Below, piece after piece: positions 46,401 through 63,393 of a stretch of DNA of 64,000 nucleotides. The notes below the pieces were generated by a model. That model was not told the origin of the DNA. It searched no databases and was given only the letters and a program-made list of their open reading frames with translations. This stretch comes from Sistotremastrum niveocremeum HHB9708. Its lineage: Eukaryota > Basidiomycota > Agaricomycetes > Sistotremastrales > Sistotremastraceae. The stretch is from assembly GCA_001630475.1 (NCBI GenBank), contig KV419419.1, positions 105,171-169,170 on the forward strand. Reading direction: 5' to 3'. The position numbers were made by a program, and so were the translations under genes. Within the stretch, counting starts at the first letter, position 1. Each line of letters opens with the position of its first letter.

Positions 46401-49400
46401 CTTACAGGTGTCGGGGCATCGTTCAATGGTGCTTCAATTGAGCACTATGATTTGCGTCAAGTTCCTCACTGATGCCCCTCTATTGCAAGAACCGAATACG
46501 GACGGTACTCGTGACAAGCTTCTATGCGATACGGTTGTAGGCAGCAATGGGCCCGCATTCTTGATTCTCGCACCTGCCTTCTTTCGTGCTATCCGGCGAA
46601 GATCCATGTACTTGAGCTTCGAAGATATCGAGAATCTCTACGATCGGATCGAAGACTTTCTGAAAAGTTACACCTTTTCGCGAAGTGAATCGATGCAGCT
46701 GCTCGCAATTGAGCTAGTCGACAGCATATCTTACGTTTGGATGGATCCCGCGCACGCAATGGGTGACCCTGGAAATCGTATGAGAGCATTGGTGCATTGG
46801 CTTGCGAAGTTGCTTTCGGGCGGGAACATGAAATCGTGGAGATCTCGTGATCGACTCGTGCGCTTTATGGATCGATATATCGGATTGGATCCCTCTGAGC
46901 ATGTCTGGTGTATGATTGCGCCAGATGATGACGATGACGTCGACGAAGGGGTCGAAGGAACCCGTCCGTCCAACGTATTGCCCCCATTGTCAGACGACGA
47001 AGACACACGCGTGCGGTTCCGCGCAGCTACTGCTTGCGCCCGACTGTTATGTAACGCAAACGAACTGGGTGAATTGCCCATGAAACTATATGATCGGATC
47101 AGAAAATTGCTCCCCAAAGACTTGGATCAGTACGTACCTGCCGACCTCTGTCTGAGTCAATATGTTAATACCCGTGCAGAACCGAGCATATGCTGACAAG
47201 AACCCTCTTCTTGGGCAACATCATGGTAGCCAATTCGGCCGTTCGGCGAGGACCGTACTGGCATCTGTTGGAGACCTGTCTATACGTCGATGTCCTTACT
47301 CGGCACATCGAAGCAGTATTACAGGCTGTGGCCGAGCGAATGGGTCTCACCAGCATTAATGGTCTCTGTCAGGCCTACAAATATCAAATTGCCTACTCCG
47401 TTAACAACGCAAACAAAGACTTCTTTCAGTTGCCTTGTCATCTCTTAGGGTTCACGGATACCAAACAGGCCGCTCAAAGCATGTTTAATACCTTGGGTCC
47501 AATTCTCATTGTTTCACGAGGGATGGGAACCTCCGAGGCGGCAGTTAGCTACAAGCGGTTCCTCGCACTGTGTCGCCACGTAGACGAGAGCGAATTGCAG
47601 GGCCTTCGACGATGTTTCCCGGAACTGATTGCGCATCAGATCATGCTTGGGCTCCACAATCTTTCAACCGAGGAGAGCCAGACACCTGACCTCCAAGATT
47701 ATCTGGAAGCTTTGACCACCCCTGTCGCCGAGCGTGTCGAGCAATGCTCTCCAGAGGGCCAAAAGACAGTATATCTGAAGAACCATCTCGATGGTATCGT
47801 AGCCTCGCTACTGCGGATGGTACAGGATATGGATTACTCAAAGGATGGACCGATATGCCAAACACTGGCGACATGTCCGAATCCTGAGCAAATCGTCCAA
47901 ACTTTTACAGCCCTGAATAGGCACCGCAGCTCCACCGACTTCCCCATGCACCCGCCGAATGTTCCATCGTTTAGCACAGCACTGGTCCTGCAATCCCTGT
48001 CTGTCCTAAAGACGCTCCACTCCGATGTTTTGACGCCGAGCACCGTCTATCATGTTATCCATCTATTGTTCAGCGATATCGGAGACACACCTCTAGTAAA
48101 CGAACAACTTCGATACTTGCATTCGCTGAGCGTTTGGATCGCTCTCAACTGGTCCGAATTCTCAAGACCTACCTTACTCAGAGCCTTGCTCCGTGGGGCC
48201 GTCGGCCTACTAAAGGAAATCGATCTTGCCCATGCTGCCCAGTCCATTGTGTCGTGGGTCTTCGACAAATACAGAGAGTTAGGCGTGCACGATGCGTTAC
48301 TCAAGTCCATGATCACCCGAAGCAATCAAATCGTCTTGGCTCATAGTCAGCGACGAGACGACCCTGTTTCGCTGGCGCTCTCCACGGAGTTGGGTGCGTG
48401 GATTGACACAGAAGTGGTCAAATTCTCGGAACACGTAGCTTTCCGCAGCGCCGTTCACGAGCTGCTGGCAGGATGGCCTCGTGCCCTCAGTGAAGAGCAA
48501 AATAGGGCGCTTGTCCCTGCAGAACAGCGCTCCAATCTGTTAAAGATTCTTGGCGATGTTGATATGAGAACCATCAAATTCAGTCTGGCCCGACACTTAG
48601 AGTCTCTGTTCGACAACCCATCCGTCAAAGATTACTTCCTGCACCAGGGATTTTGGACTCTCAAGGACGCTATCCCTGATCCCGCACGTCTTCAAGAAAC
48701 TGATCTCGATGCGTTCACCAACTTGCTTTTTGAATGCGCGGGTCGGGTTGAGCCGTACACCCCTCCTAAGACTCCCAATCACGTTGCTCTTCGTCATCAG
48801 GATATTTCACGGAGCCGTAAGAATGACTTCAAAGCGCCATCTCCGAAAGGCTCATGCGTGTCCGTCCTTTTCCGGAAGTTATCGGCCGACTCCTCTTCCG
48901 AAGTTCACCGGGCGTATCTGGCTTTGCGTCGACTTTACAGTCTTGATGACGAAGATCTTAGTGGAACGAGTATCCCGCGGGAATTCAGAGAAGAAGCAGA
49001 AGCATTGGCGGATGGTCACATCCTGCTTTTAGAGGGTGCCGATCGTGTACTGTCGGAGCTCAGAACATCCAAAATATATCTCGAGGCAGCATCAGATTTC
49101 CCTACGTGGATATCCTCTCTCACAACATTCCTTGCAGAATTTTACGCGAAGCTCGACCCTTTCTATGTGCAGCTGATACCGATCTTTCAAACCGACATTG
49201 ATTATGCCGGACAAATGCTCCCAGTTCTAATCCATCAAATCCTTTATCAGACTCGCAAGACCCAAGCTATGGTTGGCACCTTGATATCACAATACCTTAC
49301 GGATGTCCTATCGCAGCAAAACGTTCACGTAGATTGCATCCAGGCTATTGTTGAGGTCTGCCAACATTTGCGAAACTTCACTCCGGATGGCACGTCGTCA

Positions 49401-52400
49401 CCCCTTTCCTACGACACTTGGCTAGAAATCGACTACATTTTGCTCAGCCGCAGTGCCGTGGCTTGCGGAGCATACACTACAGCCCTGTTGTTCCTTGAAC
49501 TAGCAGGCGAAGATGGGTCGATCAAGCATTTCTCAGATAATGCAATCGTCGAGGAGATCTTGTACAGCATCTACAGTCATATCGACGAGCCGGACGGTTT
49601 CTACGGCATCCGGAGTAGCAGCACCCAATCCTCTCTTGCTCGACGGTTCCAACATGAGCACCAATGGGACAAGGCTTATCGCTTAGCTGGCTCACAATTT
49701 GAAGCCAGATCGTCCAACTCGCAGTCCTTCTCAAATTTATTAAAGTCGATGCATGCCTATGGTTTCAATCGTCAAGCTATGATGGCCTTAGACTCAGCAA
49801 GGTCCGAAGAGCACACCATCGACGAAATCAACCAGTCGTTAGGATATTGTCTCGCTTGGCGGACCGAAACCTGGGATCTCCCGGATTCGTCGACGAGCAT
49901 ATTCAAAGATGCCGATCTGTACCGAGCTTTGCGAGCGGTACATCGCGAAAGAGATCCCAGTGTTGCTCTGCAAGTTGTGCGCACGACCATGACTACGGAA
50001 CTGATGCACCTGCGCGATATCGGCCCCGAAAATATGTCCGAATTACAGGAGTCCATCCAGTCTCTCATTTGCCTTGGAGAGGTGAAGTCATGGTTGACGG
50101 ACCTGCGCCCGCGCCTCATCCAGCCTCGCGTCGAAGACAGTGATCAATGGACGGGCCTCCATCGCATCAGTGACAACTTTGAGTGAGTTCTATGACTTAG
50201 CAAGGAAATTGAGCGTTGATGAGTCTGCAGGTTCCAAACTTTGGAGAACATATTTGCGACACGAATGGTCCTTTTGCATTCGGTGACTCAACAGGAACAA
50301 CGTCAGCAGCTGGGCAACTTGGAGTCCTCATTCTTGACTTTCCTAAAATCTCTCGAGATCAAGTGCCTCTTGAAAGTGTCCGAAGCCGCACGTGTATCAG
50401 AGGAGTTCCAAATTGCTATGAACTCTACTGTGCGCGCCCAGTCCTTAGAGAAAGTACCCTCTCCCGCAACGCTCGAAGAATTCGCTCACGTCCTGTGGTC
50501 ACAAAAAGAGCAAAAGACGGCGATTGAGTATCTCAATTCCCTGAGTCGTATCCAAGGTCGAGAAGAGACGAGTTTGGGTAGTCCTTTCACATCCGGGGAT
50601 CCAACACGACGAGCTTTGTTGTTGGCACGCCAGGTGAGTGTCGTTCCGCTGCTGATAACTTCGCATCAATAATTGTATTGCAGGGTCAATGGATCTCGGA
50701 AGCTCGTCTCGAGAAGCCTACCGATATACGCCAGCATTATTTTGAGCCGGCAGTGGAATTGCTTGGGAAAGCCGATGCTGCGAAGATCGCTACGGTCTGC
50801 CAGCAGTACGCTCTTTTCGCCCAGAATCAATATCAGTCTATTTTGCGATCTCCTGAAGTGGCACGGCTGCACATCTACATGGAGCGTAAGAAGGACGAAC
50901 TCAGGCGGATCGATGAATGGAGTAGCGGAAACTCGACTCGCACCGATTACCTGTCGCAGCACAAAAGAAGGGCCGAGATTCTCCTGGAAGAAGATTCTGC
51001 ACGCGCCCAAGAGCATCGGATGGCCAGGGACCAATTCTTGATCCAGGCGATGGATATGTTCGCGCAAAGCTTAGCCAAAAGCGACGCGTACGACACCGAC
51101 TCCGCTATCAGGTTTATCTCTTTATGGTTCTCGAACTTTGGGGTGCCACATTTCGAAGATGCAATACGAAGAGCTGTCACCCTCGTTCCATCAAGGAAGT
51201 TTATCTTCTTGGCACATCAACTCACGGCACGACTATCAGAGCCTACGTCAGGGGATGTCGACTCCGCACAGACCTTGTACAATCTGGTCTCCCGTTTAGC
51301 AGACGAGCACCCTTTCCACGTCCTTTATCAGCTCTTCGCCCTGCGCCAAGGTAGTAAAGGCGAAGAGAGGGCATCATCGAGTCGTACTCGACGTTCATCC
51401 GTTATCGAACCTCAAGCCTCACAAGTAGCTCGCAAAAACGCAGCTAAGACGATCTTCAACAAGGCCCGCGAGAACAAAAGGCGTGGCGACCGAGTAAAGC
51501 AGTTCGAACGTCTTTGCAACGCTTGTCTCGAGTGGGCTAAATATCCTCTCAAAACCGCTAGAAATGCACCGAGAAAGAAAGCGGACGTGGATCCTGCAGT
51601 ACCCATAGGATTGGATATTGCGAAGATTCGTGATCTGAACGTCCCAGTTTCTACTATCGATCTTCCGATTGATCCTTCGATGCGATACGATAATATCGTC
51701 TCTATCAAGCGTTACAGTGAATCGTATACTACTGCAGGTGGCGTCAATCTACCGAAAATATCCACGTGTATAGGCTCAGATGGTCAGCGCTATAAGCAAT
51801 TGGTTGGTGTGGCATCGGATCTCCAGAGCTAAAGGCTAATTTGTTGAATCTAGTTCAAAGGCGAAGGCGACGACGATCTACGACAGGATGCCGTGATGGA
51901 ACAGGTATTCCAGCTATGCAATATTCTGTTGAAGAGGGACCGGGGGACGAGTAAAAGACGTTTGGGCATCCGGACGTACAAAGTCATTCCGCTCGCAGAA
52001 CAAGCTGGTATCCTCGAATTCGTCTCAAACACAACTCCGCTCTTCGCGTGGCTTCAGAATGCACATCCCAAGTACGCACATCCATATATTTCGATACCGT
52101 CACTGATGGATGTCATCTACAGATACCGACCTAAAGATCTTTCACTCGCAGTCGCGAAGGAGCGTATCAAGGCTGCTCAAGATCGTAGTAGTCCGACGGA
52201 TACCACACCAGCCGTCGCAGAATTCCTTAAAATACGAGAAGAATTCAAACCCGTCATGCGTCATTTCTTCACCGAAAAGCACAAAGAGCCAATGGCATGG
52301 TTCGCCATGCGTCTCAACTATGCTCGCAGCGTAGCAACAACATCCATCGTTGGGCATATCCTCGGTCTAGGCGATCGACACGTCTCCAATATCCTAATGG

Positions 52401-53035
52401 ACAACGTCTCCGGCGAAGTCGTACATATCGATCTAGGAATCGCATTCGACCAAGGCCGTCTACTCAAAGTACCCGAAAAAGTACCCTTCAGGTTAACAGC
52501 AGACATGGTCGACGGTCTAGGACATACAGGCCCCGAAGGCGTCTTCCGTCGCTGTTCCGAACAGACACTTCGTGTCCTCCGTTCAGGTTCTGGAGTCATC
52601 CAAACGGTGCTCGAAGTATTCAAATACGACCCTCTCCATTCATGGACTGCGAACCCCGTCAAACTTCTCCGTATGCAACCTGGTACACTCGATCCATCAG
52701 GTCCAGCTCCAGGTGCAACACCTTCCGAACCATCCGATCGTCATTCTACGACGCACGGTTCACATATCTCAGGAGGAGTAGGAGGCGTACATGGAATTAT
52801 AGATCTAGACATCGACAGTGATCCGGTGGATGAAAGTGCTGATCGGGCCCTGAGCAGTGTTGAACGTAAATTGAGCGGATCGTTGAGCGTTGAGTATACT
52901 GTTAATGAGCTTATTCTCGCTGCTATGGATGTTGCTAATTTGGCGATGATATTTCATGGTATGTCATTTCCTTCTTGCGTCCTTCGTTGACGGTGGCTGA
53001 TTGATTCATACGTAGGGTGGAGTGCGTATCTTTGA
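43460..53035 (+). CDS. TEL1: Tel1/ATM phosphatidylinositol-3-kinase-related checkpoint kinase
   Basis: Ser/Thr kinase signalling DNA double-strand breaks with the Mre11 complex and maintaining telomeres, in the nucleus. Exons 43460-44737, 44833-46182, 46237-47129, 47180-50182, 50231-50633, 50684-51802, 51854-52958 and 53016-53035 give 3056 aa. The N terminus MVATLRELVALVQSDKSKDR fits the TAN motif; a basic patch KRRRRPSRTSRPLPA may be an NLS. Long HEAT-type helical repeats follow, then the FAT region (for example WDKAYRLAGSQFEA, residues about 2000-2550). Kinase motifs: VSIKRYSESYTTAGGVNLPK, GEGDDDLRQDAVMEQVF, HILGLGDRHVSNILMD (about residue 2855) and VVHIDLGIAFDQGRLL. The FATC tail ends FHGWSAYL, its last codons in a 20-nt exon. 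The first intron is the least certain; a smaller internal exon there is possible. Confidence 0.93.
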
Positions 53036-53720
53036 TTATCCTTTGCCGAGCATGGGGTTGTGTTGTGTCGATCGATATCATTATTATCATTGTTTCCGTG
53101 TCATCTACTCTTCCATTTACTGTTATCAATCTGACCTCGAAATTCCGTTGTCGATATCTGTCTGACTGATTTAGGAGGCTGTCGTTCGGTTTTATTTCTT
53201 CTACATCTAAGTTATCATCCAAATCTTACAAAATCGTCACTTCTTCATCTTCATCTTCACTTTCATCGTCATCTTCGCCTCGTTCCTTCTCCATTCTCGC
53301 GCACCATCAACACCCAACACCCACAAAGCACCTAAGCACTCGCACCAAGCACCCATCAAACATCAAAAGAAGAAACCTCGACAGAACGAGAAAAGGAGCA
53401 AGAGAAAGAAGATGAAAATGAAGAAAATGAAGACTAGTACTAAAACACAGGTACATGTATGTACATGGCGCTCATGATCATTACTAACGGACATATGCGT
53501 TGTGGGCATTTGAGACTTTGTGATACGAATGTACGTAATGAGTCTGAGTCTGATCGAGACGAGACGAGTAGGAAGGAGTATGAAGGATCATTCGTAAAGT
53601 GAAACGGAGGAGTCAAATCGAGAGATCGAGAGAAAGAGATATGAGAACAGAAAGGAGAAGAAGGGAGAACAGAGGAAAGAGGAATGGAGGACAAAGACAG
53701 GGGAGGGGAGAAGGGAAGGA
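53036..53720. other. Convergent intergenic, simple-sequence rich
   Basis: 3' flanks of TEL1 (+) and STE20 (-). Pyrimidine runs (cttcatcttcatcttcac, about 53240-53260) and purine-rich GA stretches (about 53380-53425 and 53610-53710) dominate; no gene. Confidence 0.5.
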
Positions 53721-56708
<2,988 letters not shown>

Positions 56709-59424
56709 TTTCGAGCGTTCGCGAGGTGCGTGATGAGCGGTGCGGTGAACGTTTTGGGAAAAGTGAAGGCGAGGGTTAGATCAAGTCGTGTTAGGCTAGA
56801 TCAAGCCTCGAGATGGATGCGTGAATATGACTTGGGAGGAATGAGTACTGGTACTCGTCGCGAGCGTGATTGTATTTTCGATTGTAGATCTGAACGCGAA
56901 CACGGAGAGCGTTGACGTGAAGTGAAGCGTGTAACGAGGAACGAGGAGCTCGACGCGGGCGCGAGGCGAAAGGCAAGGCAGGATAGAGGGTTCGTTTTTC
57001 GGAGTTCGTAAATTTCTCATTTCTTCTGATTCTGGCAACCACCTAAATTTTATATATGTGCCTAACAACCGTATTATTCCATCCATCATGCATCATCAGT
57101 ATGGTCATTCTCATCTCGGTCCCATTTGGCATCCCCATTCTGGTAGTCTTGTTCTCTGAACTAAGTATGAAGTTATCGCAGCCGAATGGCCTCATGAGCT
57201 TTATTCGGAATACTCGGATTCCGCGTCATTAACCCAATCTCCCAATCGATATCTCATCAGCCTGGTCAAAGGGTTTCTAAAACCAGAATATTGATCCAGC
57301 GGACGAACGGATGTATGGGCTCAGGGCATCATTCTCAGACCAGACATAAATAATCAAGCCGGCCGTGGAAGTGGTATGGCGGCAACGTGCTATTGTGGGC
57401 TACTTATTGTGCGAGACAAGGCATGGGAACGACAAGGGAAATTAAACAACATGGCATGCCTGGCATCCGAGTCGTATGGACGCAGACCCTCTTCAATGGA
57501 AACTGCGGTCTGCGGCGCCGGTTCGTATTCGAAGATTCGAAGGAACAAGTCGCTTTTAGAACGGACGAACGCGATTAGGGATGAAATCTAGCCGGCCCTG
57601 ATTTCCCAACCCGTGTTCGTATGCGTACCTGTTCCTCAACTAGATCCTCCTACTTCTCATCTCGCAAATCGACCATCGACTATTGCATCTTTGAAATCTA
57701 GCAATTAAAATGCTACGCGTATCATCGTCATCCAGTCAATCCGTGATCATCAGTCGCTTAGATCCCTATTTGACCGTGACGATCGCCGTAGTGCTACACG
57801 TCCTCGGGACCCTTATGGTAATCCTTCTCTGCAAGTGATCATGATCTCTTACATGTTTCTCTTATGCTTTGTGTTTATGTTCCGGCGACATCGAGCTTCT
57901 TTCCAACGTCAATCTGTCGAACGATACGTCCCTGACCGATCACTTTCCTGAATCCTGAGCTGCGGTCAGATCTCAACTTGGAACAAGACGTCTTTATCTT
58001 CCGATAAAGCTCACTCGGCTCAGCAACGGACTGATAGAGTACTCAATCGCGTTCACTGTACCTCGTCTCATCTTTTCTTTCTCTCCGGGGTCCTGAGTCC
58101 AGGACTAAAGACGGGATTAAAATTTCCGGTCTCTTGCTCCCACTCCGATTCTAATTCTGATTCTACAACCGGCATTTCGGATTCTCATCCTCCGGTCTTC
58201 CCTTCTCCACACCTTGCTTCTTTCCTCCCTCTTTCCCTTTCCATTCGTAATCCTTCGAAAAGTACGGTCCTGCAATCCGACTCCTCCCGCTCGAATATTC
58301 TCCCATCGTCCCTTCAACGATCGACGTCAATCTGTCAAGCACCCGTTCGATCAACCGCTTATGATCGTATCCTGACATAACAAGCTCTATATGTTCTCAT
58401 TAATATTCGTCTATATTCAAGTGTATTCGTATCTCCGTGTCTATCTTCTCTCATGGATAGACGTCACACCTCTGTCCAGTTCGGCATGTCATTCTCCGAG
58501 GCTCCTCTCTATTTCTTCTCTCCCTCAATCTCGGTGTCCATTTCTCAATGCTGAACCTGAGCTCCACATTCGACTCTTCTTCGATATATAGAACAAACCT
58601 TATAACACCAAAACAAAGAGGATTCTGTTTCCGTATACGCAATCAATGACACGTCGGCACGACCACCGGCACCGGCATGCATCATCTCACCGTCAATGTC
58701 AACCGAGCGCTGAGTACCTTCGACTCTCCCTCAATCTTTCGATCACGTTTACATGTGCAAAATAAGCGAAGAATATTCTTTCTCCGTCGACGCAATCCAT
58801 GGCACATCGGCATCGGCATCATCTGAGCTCGATCAGACACCGACACCGGCAACCTCGTCCTGGACTTCTGAGAATGAGCGATGATCGTGGTCAACTGGTA
58901 CTTGTCGCTGATAACCAGGTACTGAGGATCTTCATAAGATGTCCCTTTTATGCCGCTCTTCGTTTTGGTGTGGTTCCAAACTTGTCAAATTATCGATACA
59001 GTATACGTACTAGTATTGCCACGACTCGCGCAAATCACCAACTTCGTTGATCAATCGATAATCAATCGAACTTGGCTCTGACAATTTTCTGCGTGTGCAT
59101 CATATGATAAAATCGCGCACTCACAATAAGATCACAAGTGGCATTGATCGATTGATTCTCATCCAGTATCCTCGAATCATGTACATATAACCACGGCACC
59201 TGTAAGTACAACAAAGTCCACTGTCGGAATCGTGGAGGGGATAAGATGTGTTGTCATTTCTCCATTTCTGATGCATTCTGATGCCGCGTGATGAATAAAT
59301 ATAACAGGAGATAGCGTTGAGATAGATTAGAACAATGAGAAAATCGATAGCTACTCGATCCTGAAGTAGCCTATCCGCAAACGTAGCAGTGCAGGCGGTA
59401 GAACGACCCGAGCATATCTTTCCA
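56709..59424. other. Long intergenic region, no secure gene
   Basis: Upstream region of STE20. The only self-contained ATG frames are 58163-58378 (-), starting MSGYDHKRLIERVLDRLTSI, and 57376-57591 (+); both are about 71 codons without homology I recognise, and I do not call them as genes. Confidence 0.4.
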
Positions 59425-59733
59425 TCAGCATGGAAGGAGGTCCCAGCCCACCCACAACGGGATCACCGTTGTCGACTGAAGTATTCCATGACCAAAGATT
59501 CTCGGTCTGTCGAATGAGAGAGGCTCATCAGTCGGATCGGTGAGAGCATGGTGAAAGACGTGATAGGATTTTGAGAGGATGATGAAGAAAGCGTTGACTG
59601 GAGGATTGCCGGTGCAGGAAGACAAGAAACACGCGTATGCTCCGTCAAGGTCGACACTGTAACACCTTCGCCATTTTTCATAAAATGAGTGCCGAAGGCG
59701 ACTACCCAACCACCGCACCAGCCACGACCACAT
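59425..59733 (-). CDS. Possible small ORF, unknown
   Basis: An ATG frame of 102 codons starting MWSWLVRWLGSRLRHSFYEK with a protein-like central part (ACFLSSCTGNPPVNAFFIIL, then SKSYHVFHHALTDPTDEPL). No signal peptide, domain or neighbouring exon could be established. It could be a short real gene, one exon of a longer one, or chance. Confidence 0.22.
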   Translation of the reverse strand: MWSWLVRWLGSRLRHSFYEKWRRCYSVDLDGAYACFLSSCTGNPPVNAFFIILSKSYHVFHHALTDPTDEPLSFDRPRIFGHGILQSTTVIPLWVGWDLLPC

Positions 59734-60597
59734 GAGTTCTCGTTGGTTTAGAAATAGTCCCGTCCAGCCACAAAAGTCACGACCGAAGGCGCCTAGTAGT
59801 CTGCGGCTACCCTTCTAACCGCGAACAAACGGTATGAAGGCGTATACGACAGGATGACTATGCCCGCCGCTATGCTTTGAAGGCAGGACGGAATGAAAAG
59901 GCCTGCACGGAAAGCGAAGAACCGTTAGCGGATTGGCCGCCCTGCACGACGCATCGATAAATGCGGAGAAGAGAGCAAGACATGCTCGGAGAGCTCACGA
60001 CGGCGCGGCCTGAGATCTCCGATGAGTGTGCATCCACTAAGGCAGCGGAGTTGCAACCTACGTATATCGAGATTCGAATTGAGCAGTGAAACCCCGCGTG
60101 AAGAGCCGGACGAAGAAGGTCCTTGGGTCTTTGCGGGTGAGACGGTCTCGGGATCCAGGAAGAGACAGGTATTATCCCGGAGCAGCCCTCGAATGAGCAA
60201 GAGGCCCTGTCCGAGCCCAGGATATCCCTGATGAGGATTCCACCTTCATGATATATGACAGAAGGCCGATGACTACGTGGACAGCTTAACTGGGTCGGGC
60301 GACGACACGACAGTGGGGGGCCTTACTTGGATGAGATACAAAGACCTAAAGAAGCAGGCCGACGACGCTGTGATCGACTTGAATGATGGATCATCAGGCA
60401 TGGATGCCCGTGTTCAAGTTAACAAGCCCAACAGTTGGTATGGATCCGTACATCGAGATGTCCCAACATCCAACAGGGACGGAATCCCGGACAAGACAAT
60501 ATCGCGCGTAGTGTCATTCGTGATATCGAGGAGCGGTACCCTTCCGTATATCAATCAGACTTCACGACGAAGATATAGCGACAAAGAGACTCACCTA
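59734..60597. other. Intergenic, no gene seen
   Basis: Overlapping short frames on both strands; none recognised. A 17-bp string ttcatgatatatgacag at about 60246 also occurs near 31707. Confidence 0.35.
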
Positions 60598-61290
60598 GCC
60601 CGAGACGCCCGCCCTTGTCCTCGATAGACAGCTCGATAGACTGACTCGGACCTGACGATAGTATTCCTTCCCGATGCCATACGCAATCGGCCCCTCGGCT
60701 ATCCACAACGCTATCCGCATTGCTAGGGCTTTCTCACTGCCAAGCCAGAGTGACCAACTGCGCCATCTAACCCTCCCCGGAGGCTTCCTCCAAATACCCT
60801 GCCTTACCAAAATACTAAAGCGCACTTCCCAACCCTGCTGGGGAACGGCCCCTCAGCCATCCACAACACTAACCGTGTTGCTGGAGAGAGATACCGAACG
60901 CGCACGACCCACGTAGAAATTTCGTTACGTGGAATTGCTGATGCTACCAGACTTTTTGCGAGGAAGTGGCTATGAACAAGAGACTGATCACGGGCATCAG
61001 CTATAGTATTTCTTGCGGTGGTGGGGGCAGAGGGAAGAGAATGGAGAGACGGTTTTTGGGTTCCGAGAATTATTTGTAGGTAGCTGTGCGGATTCCGGAG
61101 CTGGGGTTGAAACCATTGAACGTGATAATTCTTGAAGGCATCTCCAGGTAACGGTGAAGGGGTCTGGAGGTGCAGGAATTGAGCAGAGCGTGCTCGAAGT
61201 GAAAGGCCAGCGTCGATGAGGAGGAGTAGCAGATAAGCGCCGTCGGAGCTTGAACTCACGGTCACTAGGGCGGCTCGGCCACCGATGCTT
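60598..61290 (-). repeat. Dispersed inverted repeat, copy 2
   Basis: Reverse-complement partner of 28835-29500. It lies 0.2 kb downstream of F-box gene F and in the same orientation relative to that gene as copy 1 is to F-box gene E. Both copies share gtgagttcaagctccg, ctacctacaaataatt, gcaaaaagtctggtagc, cagcagggttgggaagtgcg and gggaaggaatac. Small indels interrupt any reading frame. Confidence 0.65.
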
Positions 61291-61504
61291 CCGCTTCACT
61301 GGCAACTTGTTATAAAGGGCACAACAGGAAACTCTGACACATTCGTACCGCACTATTTAATGACCTAGAGGTGATCAAGATGAGAGTCAGAGAATGAAGA
61401 CACGACCTTCCAAGAAGGAAAAAAAAGACCAGGCAGGCACACAATTGTATAACAAGAAATACGGTATTATATGGTCAGAGAGCTCGTCAGAGTTGGCTCC
61501 CAAG

Positions 61505-63393
61505 CTACAATTCCAACTCCGAGAGACATGCCTCCTCGATCTCTGCATTCCGCTCTTTGCGCAGATCAAGCATCGCTTGAAACCGTTCGGTGTAGAGCTC
61601 CTCATCCTCTATGGAGATACGCAGTTCCTTCAAAGCGGGACAGACGTCTGTTCGCTCGAGCTCCTCGATGAACGGGTCCAAAGGTTCCGTTCCCCAGAGA
61701 GACATCTCAACGACGGAGGAGCTGTTAGAGAGAAGTGCCTGCCATAGCTGCTGAGTAAAAATGTTGTTCTCATTGTCCATTCCCGTTCGCACTGGCTCAT
61801 CATTCTCGTCAAATTCAGGGGTCGGATCAGACCCCCAAACCTGTAACACCTCAGGTCTTATGACGAAGAAGTCGAATGCGCAATGGAGGAGCAGGTGTCT
61901 CACTTCGTCCCTCTGCTTTCTGTGTAAATGATTGACACGTTCCACCAGTTGGATGGGGGAGAAGACACCTGGAGTAAAGGGTACAGCGAGGCTGACCATA
62001 CCGCTGTGCATTTCGATCTGCAGATCACTAGCTCCTGCAGCCAGTGCCTTAACGCTCTCGGGTAAAGACGAATAAATGGAGATCATAGTCCCGTCGGGCG
62101 CCACCAACGGTCTGCTGCTGATATTGATCGCTCGAATGACGGGAAATTCAAAAGCCGCGAAAAGGCGTATGACTGAGTCCGCATTCAGCTTCTTGAGAGC
62201 AAGGTTACGACAATGCTCGAGCTTCACGGGCTTCCCTCCGGATTGCAGATGGCGAACGATGTCATTGAAACGGATGTTTTCGAGAGTCAAGTCTTCGAGT
62301 AGTGGTGCGTTTGAGATCGCGGAGATAGCATCGGTTGTACTTTCGGTCAGTCCCACCGACAAGTAAAGAGATCTCAGGCAAGCCAAGAGCGGGGACGTGA
62401 GACGTTTGCAGGAGAATCCATCAAGACGTAGCATGCGGAGTTTCGGGAAATGATCTGAAAATAGGTTCCGCGATGATAAGAGACGGCGGTCTGAGGTGTT
62501 TTGTACAAGGATGAAGCGTTTGAGCTCCGGAGCACGAAGGGTATCGATGCCATACCATAACTCAGTGACAGGGAATCCGAATGAGTCTATCACGATGCTC
62601 AGACTCTCGATCCTGAATATTTCTGCAGTAAGAAATTGTATATGAGGGCATATCCTGGCGGCAACTTCAGTCGTCTCGTCCGAGGCGAAAAGCGAATCTT
62701 GGGCCGACGAATTGAACCGTATGCAGAGCAAGCTGCTTTTGGACCGAGTCGCGAATGCGTATACTGCAGCAAGATTCCAAGCAAGATCGATGTGACTCCA
62801 TAAACATGCAGAGTCCAGGCAAACCTGGCGCCAGCGGGAGAAGCTGATTGCATGTTAGTCAACGAACGAGGGGTTGAAGACAGGAGAAGGGTACGCACAT
62901 GTGAGATATGATGATGATCTTCTTCAATGGCAATGAGGCAGTTTCGCGCTCATTCCATTCTTCGTGTATATCCACCACCCCTTTTCTCGCCCCTTCCGTA
63001 TAATGCAGAGCTATTTTGGAGAGAAGCTCAACAGGTAATCGACCCAAGGGAGTTCTGCTGTTCAAAGAACGGCTGATGCTGGCTGAGGCGTCGGTGATGG
63101 ACTTGTTGACGCGTTGTTGGACATCACGCAGAGAGGCCAAGGTTTGCTTAGCTTCGTCATCCAGCGGTGCGTTCCCGTTTGACTGGATCAAGGCCCGCGA
63201 TCTTTCTCTAACTCAGCGAGATGATGGACATAGAGAAGGAACGTACGTCTCATCGACTTCTTGTATCAACGCGTTCGCGAAGTCTGCCACGTCCCCTGAC
63301 CCGGAGTTCTGTGCCACAGCATGGCTGGATGAGTACTGTACCTCCTGGAATTAGATTTTATCGAACGTTTAATTCTCACAAGCAGCCTACCAT
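61505..63393 (-). CDS. F-box/LRR-type protein F, paralogue of C
   Basis: Four coding exons: 63393-63391 (just ATG), 63344-63247, 63207-62899 and 62843-61505, giving 582 aa. After the lone start codon, exon 2 continues EVQYSSSHAVAQNSGSGDVA. The F-box is GRLPVELLSKIALHYTEGAR. The phase-2 intron precedes FSRWRQVCLDSACLWSHIDL. LRRs follow, for example LRAPELKRFILVQNTSDRRL, and the C terminus has MLDLRKERNAEIEEACLSEL. It is the closest paralogue of gene C, sharing VWGSDP and LERTDVCPALKELRISIE-type stretches, but its 5' splice sites are intact. Coding upstream of the ATG was not needed. Likely an SCF substrate adaptor. Confidence 0.75.
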
